Assembly (NCBI GenBank): GCA_943356775.1
Contig: CALRFU010000010.1
Coordinates: 1 to 32,061, forward strand
Length of the DNA stretch: 32,061 nucleotides
Direction: 5' to 3'
Source: Candidatus Nomurabacteria bacterium
GTDB taxonomy: Bacteria; Patescibacteriota; Minisyncoccia; Phycocordibacterales; UBA2100
Program-made: the position numbers and the translations under genes
The notes under the pieces: model-generated
Told to the model about the DNA's origin: nothing
Database searches by the model: none
Seen by the model: only the letters and a program-made list of their open reading frames with translations
Part shown: one piece after another, positions 1 to 7,486 of the stretch
Numbering within the stretch: the stretch's first letter is position 1
Layout: each line of letters begins with the position of its first letter

Positions 1-1345
1 GCGAACGTGCGGAAGAAATATGTGAGCCAGAAATATTTCCGCCGTTCAACGTTGGATTCGTCAGGTCGAGCCCGTCGAGATGTTCTATTCTGCCCACGGC
101 GGCGGCGGACGAATATATATTGGTGATATTTGTGGTGTTTGCGGCAGAAGAAACGAGCATTCTCGAAGAGATTTGCCTGTCGAGTGCGGCAAGCTTTTTA
201 TCAAGCATTTCCTCGCTAATTCCACCGACACTGAGGAGACGGGTCGTCTCCGCAATGCGCTCTATGACCCGTTCGACACGCTCAGGGTAAACGGGATTCG
301 TGATGATTGTTGTAGGTCCGCTTGGCCGCCCTGTGGTCGCAACGGCACGAATGTCGCTCTTCGCGACATTCGCATCATTCGTATACGGTACGACGGACAC
401 CGTGACGGAACCTTTTTCATTTCGCGCGGCGATACCGCGCGAGCTCACAAGGTCGAGAGGAAACGCGACCGCATACACAAAATCATTCACGCCTGAATTC
501 ACGGCGCGGGCGAATGATGCAAACATAGTTGGAATATTTTCCATGAACGCAGCCTGCACCGAAGCGAGTGCAGCTTCCGGATTTTCTGCGGCGGCGGCGA
601 CTTGTGTCTGTGCGCGATTTGCAAACTCGTTCAGTCCCCCGCCTGTCGCCGCGTGATACGAATAGAAAGCAGCATCCACATGCTCTCGCACAGAGTCCGC
701 AGCGAATCGTGCGTATGATGGATCGACCGCAGCATAGGTACCGAAGGTGAGCATGAATGCGAGCGCGAGTGCCACGACCTTGTGGAAAAATTCCATAAGC
801 GGCGTGAGCGTGTAGGCCGGCACATTCGACAGGCTCAGTGCAGGCACATGCGCTCCTGAAAGTGCGGCGTGGGCGAGCCCACCCGGTGTATTCAAAAAAT
901 GTTTTGCGTGCCCGAATCCTTGACGTGTCTGCCCAGCGACCGCAGCCGCCATTTTATTTTTTATTTCATCGGCCCGGCTTGAGATGACGCGGGAAATTTG
1001 GGCAGCCACCGGCGCGGCCACTACGGGCGCCACACTGCTCATCAGCGCGGAAGGCGACTGGACGGAGGGTGTTTTTTCTATGAATTGATTTCCCGTCGCT
1101 TCCTGATACTGTCGCGCCCGCTCGGTGGCGAGGGATTCGCTGCGGAGAGTTTTTGCATATTCTTGAGTGACGAGGAAATTCTTGAGCGACTCCTGTTCAA
1201 CGTACCAATGTTTGCCGACTCGCCTACCTGAGATTTTTCCGTCTCTGCAAAGCCGGGCGACATAGTCTCGAGTGAGGTCGGCTGAGGCAGCCGCATCATT
1301 TGCGGAAATGTAGCGTTTACCGTCAAAAAAGATTTCGTCACTCAT
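1..1345 (-). CDS. Large surface protein, partial (C-terminus beyond window edge): N-terminal excisionase/MerR-like HTH domain, central TM helix, then adhesin/tail-fibre-like repeats
   Basis: Not in ORF track because it has no stop in the window. Reverse-strand reading from ATG at 1345 is open to base 1 (about 448 codons): MSDEIFFDGKRYISANDAAASADLTRDYVARLCRDGKISGRRVGKHWYVEQESL...FFHKVVALALAFMLTFGTYAAVDPSYARF...NTTNITNIYSSAAAVGRIEHLDGLDLTNPTLNGGNISGSHISSAR. Confidence 0.85.
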   Translation of the reverse strand, partial: MSDEIFFDGKRYISANDAAASADLTRDYVARLCRDGKISGRRVGKHWYVEQESLKNFLVTQEYAKTLRSESLATERARQYQEATGNQFIEKTPSVQSPSALMSSVAPVVAAPVAAQISRVISSRADEIKNKMAAAVAGQTRQGFGHAKHFLNTPGGLAHAALSGAHVPALSLSNVPAYTLTPLMEFFHKVVALALAFMLTFGTYAAVDPSYARFAADSVREHVDAAFYSYHAATGGGLNEFANRAQTQVAAAAENPEAALASVQAAFMENIPTMFASFARAVNSGVNDFVYAVAFPLDLVSSRGIAARNEKGSVTVSVVPYTNDANVAKSDIRAVATTGRPSGPTTIITNPVYPERVERVIERIAETTRLLSVGGISEEMLDKKLAALDRQISSRMLVSSAANTTNITNIYSSAAAVGRIEHLDGLDLTNPTLNGGNISGSHISSARS

Positions 1346-1368
1346 GCATGTTCGGATGCCCGATATAT

Positions 1369-1793
1369 CTAGTATTTTACTAGTTATTCTGGATATCCTG
1401 TGGACATCGAGTGGAGAAACGTGTGGATAAGCGAAACCGCCGCGAGGCGCCCGTAGGGGCATCATGTCGGCTAATGTCGACATGATGAGTTTCGGGCACG
1501 AACGAGCACGTTCGGGCCGCCGCGAGGCGCACGAGGAGTTTCGGGCACGCATGAGCACATGCGGGCCGCACGAGGAGTCAACGCTACCTCGCGAGGTCGC
1601 CCGCAGGAGCCGGCCGGCACACGCTTGTGCCGGCACAAACCTCTCGCATCGGCCTTCGGCGGACACACTCTCGTGCGGGTTTAGATATCTCGGCATTCCG
1701 AGATACGTATTCACAACCTATCTCGGCCAATAGTTCATGGCCGGGAACCGCACCAGGTATCTTGTTCCATGTTCGACTTCGTAAGTCGAACAT
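1369..1793. repeat. Hairpin-dense intergenic region with about ten perfect inverted repeats
   Basis: Perfect arms include CTAGTA/TACTAG (1369-1383), CATCATGTCG/CGACATGATG (1460-1487), CGAACG/CGTTCG (1499-1514), CGCATG/CATGCG (1548-1563), ACCTCGCGAGGT (1586-1597), GCCGGCACA/TGTGCCGGC (1613-1634), TATCTCGG/CCGAGATA (1686-1705), CGGCCA/TGGCCG (1724-1743), ATGTTCGACTT/AAGTCGAACAT (1769-1793). Confidence 0.85.
1488..1569. repeat. Two 33-nt direct repeat units (period 49) AGTTTCGGGCACG-[hairpin]-GGGCCGC with compensatory stem difference
   Basis: Unit 1 at 1488-1520 and unit 2 at 1537-1569 differ only by AAC/GTT versus CAT/ATG in the two stem arms. Confidence 0.85.
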
Positions 1794-1815
1794 ATACGAG
1801 CTCAAAGACCAACAC

Positions 1816-2808
1816 CTACTGTACCCTCTTGTAGATGAGTTCTTTTACCAAGAAATTCTGCAGGAAATTCTCAATCCGTTCGAGGGCACCGGCCGCACCG
1901 GCTGTAAACATATTCCTTTCAATAGCTACTCCCCCCCGTATTGTATTCGTGCCATACACTGAACTATTCTTCAGCGTGACGAAGCCGAAGGAGAGGACAA
2001 TGACGATTGTCAGTGCTGCGACTCCAAGAGTCCGGAATGTCCCTTTATATATAGTCTTTCCGGATGTCCGGACTCTCGCTGGGATATGTTTCTCGGTACT
2101 TCTATCCCCAGAATAAGGGTGCGTAGAAGTGGTCATTGTTCGTACCTTACGAATTGGAACCACATACTCTTTATCCAAATCCTCCTCTTGAAAATGAATG
2201 CTTTTTACTTCTTCGTTCTCTGGAATCTCCTTAGCTTTTGGCATTACAGGCAAAAGGTCTCTATTATCACTTGTATAGTTTAAAAATGGTCCTGGGCCAT
2301 TGTAGTGGCTTTTATGGGGCTCTTCCGCGGGGATTGAAACATCATTATTCCTAGAAATACCGACAGATTCTGCCTGTACAGCTCCTAAAAGGTTGTCTTT
2401 TTCTTTTTTATGGGCAAGAATGCCTTCCCTGTCGATATACCATCGATTGCCTACCTGACGCGAGATTATGGCTCCGGAGCGCGCAAGTTGCCCCACGTAA
2501 TCAGGGTGGTATCCCGTTATACTTGCGGCACGGGAGGCAGAAATATGGTCCTTCCCGTCGAACGTGACGAGAGAATCAGCTTCAGGGGCGGTTTTTCTTT
2601 CCGGCTGAGGAGGTACATAGGTATCAGCGTTTGATTTATACTCTGTAAGTGAGACCATCGAGACAAACCAGAGGCCGCCGACTCTTTGAGCATCGATGAG
2701 TCCTTTTCTTGCAAGTTGTCCGATATAATCCTGAGCATAACCGCTTAACTGCGATGCTCGTTTAGACGATATGTACTCCTTACCCTCTAACCACATGGCA
2801 TCAGACAT
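1816..2808 (-). CDS. Membrane protein with tandem N-terminal HTH (excisionase-like) domains, one TM segment and a short C-terminal tail
   Basis: ORF 330 aa; two copies of the motif [F/L]xGKxxISxxRAxxxxGYxxDYxGQLARxGxIxxxxVGxxW[F/Y]; hydrophobic stretch LGVAALTIVIVLSFGFVTL near the C-terminus. Confidence 0.8.
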   Translation of the reverse strand: MSDAMWLEGKEYISSKRASQLSGYAQDYIGQLARKGLIDAQRVGGLWFVSMVSLTEYKSNADTYVPPQPERKTAPEADSLVTFDGKDHISASRAASITGYHPDYVGQLARSGAIISRQVGNRWYIDREGILAHKKEKDNLLGAVQAESVGISRNNDVSIPAEEPHKSHYNGPGPFLNYTSDNRDLLPVMPKAKEIPENEEVKSIHFQEEDLDKEYVVPIRKVRTMTTSTHPYSGDRSTEKHIPARVRTSGKTIYKGTFRTLGVAALTIVIVLSFGFVTLKNSSVYGTNTIRGGVAIERNMFTAGAAGALERIENFLQNFLVKELIYKRVQ

Positions 2809-2872
2809 CCGAGAAGTGTACCTCGGGGTGCCAATATCGGTTAATGAAACTGTGGATAATGATGGGGATTGC

Positions 2873-4306
2873 TTAGGAGGCTATTTTCTCCTTCAGGAGT
2901 TCCCTAAGCTTCTCAGGATTACCGGCTCCTTTGAGGGCTTTCATGCATTGTCCCAAAAGAAATTCAAGAGCTGCACCCTTACCAGCCTTGAAATCTTCCA
3001 CCACTGAGGTGTTTTTCGTCAGGACGTCATCTACTATCGTTCCGATATCTGCGCCTGTAAAACTGAATAATCCCCTCTCTTCCGCCAGGACATCCGGATC
3101 CTTACCACTCCGCATAGATTCAATCAACAAATCCTTTGCCGCCCGCGAAGAAATTCTCTTACCGGCAACCATCTCGATTATCTTTTTGAAATTCTCCGCT
3201 GATATTGTGATTTTGGATTGATATCCTGTATCTCGTTTCTCGATATCTCGCACAATCTTTACGAGGTCATTAGCAATGTAGTTACTCGCGAGAAGTATGC
3301 CCGCACTGTCTGATTTCATCAAGGCTATAACGTCCTCAAAGAAGCTCCCAAGCGCTGATTCCTGAACATACAGCTGCGCATCGTCAGCCTTGATACCGAT
3401 TGCCAGATATCGCTCCCGTCGCTCCCACGGAAGCTCTGGCATCGTTGCGTTGAGAGATTCCTTGCTGAATTCTGGCACTTCCGAGAGCTTAAGCGATGGC
3501 AAATCAGGATCAGGGAAAAACCGATAGTCAGCGCTCCCCTCCTTGATACGCTGAGAGAACGTGGCCTGCTTACCGTCATCCCAGCCGCGCGTCTCTTTCA
3601 CGATCAACCCGCCACTTTCCAATTCGTCTATCTGGCGCTGTATCTCGTACTTTACGGCGCGTTCCATGGCGTTAAAAGAGTTTATGTTCTTGAGCTCTAC
3701 ATATGCCTGCGCTCGCGATCCATCTTTGCTCACGGAGACGTTGGCCTCCACGCGCATCTCCCCTTTCTCCATATTTGCGTTACTCGCTCCCAAATATTTG
3801 AGGAGCAACTGCAATTCACGCGCAAATGCCCCAGCCTGTTCTGCACTCTTTATCACGGGCTCAGTCACGAGTTCCATGAGTGGTACTCCCGCGCGATTGT
3901 AATCAATCGTCGTGCCTACCCCCTCCTGATGCATAGAGCTTGCTGTATCTTCTTCGAGATGGATACGTGTGATTTGTACACCTGCGAGTTCTCCGCCTGA
4001 AACAAGAGGAAATTCAAATTGGCTCAGCTGATAGCCTTTTGGGAGGTCGGGATAGAAATAATTCTTGCGATCAAACTCCGTGTAATCAGCGAGCTCAGCG
4101 CCAAGAGCAAGGCCAACGCGCAAAACCTGTCGCACGGCTTCCCCGTTGATTACAGGTAACGTACCCGGATGTGCCATGCACACGGGGCAGATATTTACAT
4201 TGGGCTCTGTTGCGTCTGCATCGTTCTTGGAGCAGCAAAACATCTTGGTATGCGTCTTGAGCTCTGCGTGTATCTCCAAACCGATTGTGGGCTCGTATAT
4301 CGCCAT
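2873..4306 (-). CDS. gatB: Aspartyl/glutamyl-tRNA(Asn/Gln) amidotransferase subunit B
   Basis: MAIYEPTIGLEIHAELKTHTKMFCCSKNDADATEPNVNICPVCMAHPGTLPVIN... with GatB/YqeY C-terminal domain. ORF could extend to 4342, but MAIYEPT is the family-like start. Confidence 0.95.
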   Translation of the reverse strand: MAIYEPTIGLEIHAELKTHTKMFCCSKNDADATEPNVNICPVCMAHPGTLPVINGEAVRQVLRVGLALGAELADYTEFDRKNYFYPDLPKGYQLSQFEFPLVSGGELAGVQITRIHLEEDTASSMHQEGVGTTIDYNRAGVPLMELVTEPVIKSAEQAGAFARELQLLLKYLGASNANMEKGEMRVEANVSVSKDGSRAQAYVELKNINSFNAMERAVKYEIQRQIDELESGGLIVKETRGWDDGKQATFSQRIKEGSADYRFFPDPDLPSLKLSEVPEFSKESLNATMPELPWERRERYLAIGIKADDAQLYVQESALGSFFEDVIALMKSDSAGILLASNYIANDLVKIVRDIEKRDTGYQSKITISAENFKKIIEMVAGKRISSRAAKDLLIESMRSGKDPDVLAEERGLFSFTGADIGTIVDDVLTKNTSVVEDFKAGKGAALEFLLGQCMKALKGAGNPEKLRELLKEKIAS

Positions 4307-4353
4307 ATGGGCGTACTCTACCACCCCAACACCCCCAACCAAAAACCTCGAAG

Positions 4354-4484
4354 GGGCGGCGTTCGAGAGGGCTCAGAGAACCTCGCGCAGCAAACAAAGA
4401 AGCGTGAAAGAAATCGCGCAGTGGTGATGCGCGTTGGAAACACCATGAACATTATGTTCGGTTGAGTTCTCTCGAGCGCCGCCC
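4354..4484 (+). ncRNA. Candidate structured RNA (unknown family) with 21-bp closing helix
   Basis: Arms GGGCGGCGTTCGAGAGGGCTC (4354-4374) and GAGTTCTCTCGAGCGCCGCCC (4464-4484) pair at all 21 positions as + strand RNA (3 G-U); as - strand RNA the same three positions are A/C mismatches. Internal hairpins CGCGCA/TGCGCG (4415-4433) and GAACAT/ATGTTC (4447-4459). Confidence 0.5.
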
Positions 4485-4544
4485 AATCATCAAATGCTAC
4501 CGTCTCGCACATTCGAGAATCCGAGATTCTATGAAAAATAAGCC

Positions 4545-4563
4545 TATCTCGGCATCCGAGATA
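4545..4563. terminator. Hairpin terminator just after secA stop
   Basis: TATCTCGG-CAT-CCGAGATA two bases past the secA stop codon; followed on the - strand by GGCTTATTTTTC and on the + strand by ATTATTCTTT, so possibly bidirectional. Confidence 0.6.
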
Positions 4564-4564
4564 A

Positions 4565-7075
4565 TTATTCTTTGGCAATTTGCCACTCGCCGCTCGCAAG
4601 CAAAGGCTCTGCTTTCTTAAATTTCATCTCACGTCGCTCAGTACCATTCGTGATTGTTACCTTATCATTGCGACCGTGTCCGGTATTCGAAGGCACCCCC
4701 GAAGGTGCAGAAATCGTCCGTACCGCCTTGTGGATAACCTGCTCGGCTTTCGGTGCCCGTACTCCCCCCGTGGTCATGTTCGGCAGCACATTTGCAACCT
4801 GCGCCATATACGAATTCTCCATCGTCTGAAATAGTTTGAGGCCTTCTTTTTTGTACTCAACAAGCGGGTCACGTTGACCATATGCGCGAAGATTCACCGA
4901 GTTGCGGAGATACTCCATCGCCTCCAAATGTTCTACCCAAAGAAAATCTACTGTTTGCAAAAGGAATCGCCGCGTCATTGGATAGAACCCGTCTCCCAAT
5001 TCTTTTTTCTTCGATTCAATCATCTCTGCGAATCCTTCGTTCGATTCTGCAATACGCGTGAGCTCTTCGTCTATCGCGGAAATATCCCCGGTGAGGAGCG
5101 CACGACGACGCGTGTATATGCTTTGGCGTTGGATATTGAGAACGTCGTCGTACGAGAGTACGTGTTTGCGTGCATCAAAATTTAACTCTTCGATGCGCGT
5201 TTGCGCCTTCTCGAGCGCACGCGTTATCATCGAATTATAAATAGGCTCATCCTCGGGAATCTTAAACGTGCCCATGACACGCTTGATGACATCTGAGGCA
5301 AAGACACGCATGAGTGAATCCTCGAGCGAGACGAAAAACTGCGTCTCCCCTGGGTCTCCCTGTCGCCCGCTTCTTCCTCGCAGCTGATTGTCTATGCGAC
5401 GTGCTTCATGGCGCTCGGTGCCCAAGAGGAAGAGTCCGCCAGTCTTTTTTACTTCTTCAGACGCCTCATCACTCCCCGGATTCCCACCGAGCTTGATGTC
5501 GACACCGCGACCAGCCATGTTGGTCGCGATGGTGACGCCCCCCCTCTTCCCTGCCTGTGCGATGATTTCACCTTCTCGTTCGTGATTCTTCGCATTCAAT
5601 ATTTCGTGCGGGATTCCTTCCTGTTTAAAATGCGCTGAGAGGATTTCATTCTTCTCGACGGATACGGTACCGACCAAGACAGGCTGCCCTTTCTCATGCA
5701 ATTCGCGCACATGCCGCGCAATGGCCTTCATTTTTCCAGATTCGCTTTGGAAGATAAGGTCCTCGTGGTCTTTTCGCACCGCTACTTTGTTGGTCGGGAC
5801 GACGACGGTATTGAGCCCATAGACCTTGTAAAACTCCTCTGAGGAGGTCACCGCTGTACCTGTCATGCCCGCAAGTTTTTTATATAGACGGAAGTAATTC
5901 TGGAAAGTAATCGAAGCAAACGTTCTCGATTCTTGCTGCATCTCTACCCCCTCTTTTGATTCGATCGCTTGATGCAAGCCTTCAGACCAGCGTCTGCCCG
6001 GTTGTAAGCGGCCGGTAAACTCATCCACGATAACAATTGCGCCATCCTTCACGACATATTCCTTATCCCGCGCAAAAAGCGCCTTGGCACGGACGGCAGT
6101 CTCCAGGTGGTGCACGTACTTGATACCCGCATCGGTATAGATATTCTCAACACCGAGCGCACGCTGCGCCTTCTCGATGCCGCTATCGGTCAAGGATATT
6201 TGCTTGTGCTTGTGCTCAACCTCATAGTCTTCGTCTTGTATGAGCGACGCTGCTATCTGAGTGAAGCGTCCGTAGAGGGATTCAGCGTCGGAAACGGGAG
6301 CAGAAATGATGAGCGGCGTACGGGCTTCATCGATGAGGATGGAGTCTATCTCGTCGACGATAGCAAAGTGATAGGTATGCTGTCGTAAATTCCCTGATTC
6401 GTATTCCAGATTATCGCGCAGATAGTCGAAGCCGAATTCGTTGTTGGTACCGTAGGTGATATCAGCGGCATACGCCTCCCGTCTCGTACAAGGCCTGAGA
6501 AAATCCTGCATGACCTTGAATGCGCCCATCGTATCCCTTTCCGCATCCTCCTGCGCCAAAACTTCAGAGGACATGTGCGTGGGGTCATAGATGAATGATG
6601 CTTCGTGATTAATGATGCCCACCGAGAGCCCGAGCGCGTAGTAAATCTCGCCCATCCAGACTGCGTCGCGTCGCGAGAGGTAGTCGTTGACGGTAACAAT
6701 GTGCACGCCCTTCCCCGAAAGTGCGTTGAGGTACGCGGGGAGAGTCGCGACGAGAGTCTTTCCTTCTCCGGTGCGCATCTCGGCAATATCGCCGCGATGA
6801 AGTATCATGCCTCCTATAAGCTGAACGTCGAAATGTCTCTGACCCAAGGTACGCCGCGACGCCTCCCGCACCGCAGCAAAGGCTTCCGGGGCAATCTCAT
6901 CCAAGGTGGCACCCTCAAGAAGCCGCCCCTTGAATTCAGCGGTCTTTTCTTTCAGCGCCAGGTCGGAGAGCGCTTTCATTCCCTCCTCCTGCGCATTGGT
7001 GACCGCAACGATAGGCTCGGCGGCCCGTAGAGCTGCGAGATTCTCATCCCCAAATAGCCTCTTCCAAAATGTCAT
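4565..7075 (-). CDS. secA: Preprotein translocase ATPase SecA
   Basis: 836 aa; MRTGEGKTLVATLPAYLNAL, VDEIDSILIDEARTPLIIS, TIATNMAGRGVDIKLGG, GTERHEARRIDNQLRGRSGRQGDPG. Confidence 0.98.
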   Translation of the reverse strand: MTFWKRLFGDENLAALRAAEPIVAVTNAQEEGMKALSDLALKEKTAEFKGRLLEGATLDEIAPEAFAAVREASRRTLGQRHFDVQLIGGMILHRGDIAEMRTGEGKTLVATLPAYLNALSGKGVHIVTVNDYLSRRDAVWMGEIYYALGLSVGIINHEASFIYDPTHMSSEVLAQEDAERDTMGAFKVMQDFLRPCTRREAYAADITYGTNNEFGFDYLRDNLEYESGNLRQHTYHFAIVDEIDSILIDEARTPLIISAPVSDAESLYGRFTQIAASLIQDEDYEVEHKHKQISLTDSGIEKAQRALGVENIYTDAGIKYVHHLETAVRAKALFARDKEYVVKDGAIVIVDEFTGRLQPGRRWSEGLHQAIESKEGVEMQQESRTFASITFQNYFRLYKKLAGMTGTAVTSSEEFYKVYGLNTVVVPTNKVAVRKDHEDLIFQSESGKMKAIARHVRELHEKGQPVLVGTVSVEKNEILSAHFKQEGIPHEILNAKNHEREGEIIAQAGKRGGVTIATNMAGRGVDIKLGGNPGSDEASEEVKKTGGLFLLGTERHEARRIDNQLRGRSGRQGDPGETQFFVSLEDSLMRVFASDVIKRVMGTFKIPEDEPIYNSMITRALEKAQTRIEELNFDARKHVLSYDDVLNIQRQSIYTRRRALLTGDISAIDEELTRIAESNEGFAEMIESKKKELGDGFYPMTRRFLLQTVDFLWVEHLEAMEYLRNSVNLRAYGQRDPLVEYKKEGLKLFQTMENSYMAQVANVLPNMTTGGVRAPKAEQVIHKAVRTISAPSGVPSNTGHGRNDKVTITNGTERREMKFKKAEPLLASGEWQIAKE

Positions 7076-7135
7076 TGGACAATCCTACATCAAATCGACT
7101 CCTATTGCGATTCAAGTAAACACTCTGAAATGAAA

Positions 7136-7159
7136 ACGACCCCCCTTGCGGGGAGTCGT
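7136..7159 (-). terminator. Rho-independent terminator with GCAA tetraloop, downstream of the micro-ORF
   Basis: - strand: ACGACTCCCC-GCAA-GGGGGGTCGT-TTTCATTT; the one non-Watson-Crick pair is G-U on the - strand, C/A on the + strand. Confidence 0.85.
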
Positions 7160-7199
7160 CTTGAAGAAGTACCCACATCCAAGGGATGCAGGCAGCACG

Positions 7200-7250
7200 C
7201 TATCGGTGCTTCTTTGCCGTCTTCTTTGTTGCCTTCTTTTTCTTTGCCAT
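7200..7250 (-). CDS. 16-aa polybasic micro-ORF MAKKKKATKKTAKKHR
   Basis: - strand ATGGCAAAGAAAAAGAAGGCAACAAAGAAGACGGCAAAGAAGCACCGATAG in its own intergenic unit, with a terminator about 40 nt downstream; no clear Shine-Dalgarno. Confidence 0.5.
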   Translation of the reverse strand: MAKKKKATKKTAKKHR

Positions 7251-7442
7251 ATAAATATTTTTTGTTTGAGTGTTAAGCTCGACCCGCACTTGCGCAGTGA
7301 TGCGAAGGTGCGATTACTATTTCATTATTGCACTCAAGCGCTCACACATCACAAACATCGCAGAGGAATGTGGATAACTTTTCTTTTGTTTTCTTCGAAG
7401 TGTCGACAAAAAAATCTAGAGAAAAAAATATTGTACGCTCAG

Positions 7443-7463
7443 AAAAAATCCTGTACGACAGGA
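7443..7463 (-). terminator. Rho-independent terminator downstream of O-antigen ligase gene
   Basis: - strand TCCTGT-CGT-ACAGGA followed by TTTTTTC. Confidence 0.75.
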
Positions 7464-7486
7464 AGCGGGGTCTAAAACGGCAATGG

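Noticed and set aside
80-825. Short + and - ORFs at the left edge
   Set aside because: Shadow frames of the open edge-truncated - strand CDS 1-1345.
1488-1569. Considered as a CRISPR fragment
   Set aside because: Only two units, no spacer of regular length, hairpin inside the variable part and no cas genes nearby.
1464-1962. Small ORFs in the hairpin-rich spacer (1464-1733 +, 1627-1962 +, 1471-1668 -)
   Set aside because: Composition is explained by inverted repeats; no domain and they run into the HTH gene.
4095-4599. Short ORFs across the gatB-secA spacer (e.g. 4318-4599 -, 4169-4465 +)
   Set aside because: Overlap known coding ends and the inverted-repeat RNA candidate; no protein-like features.
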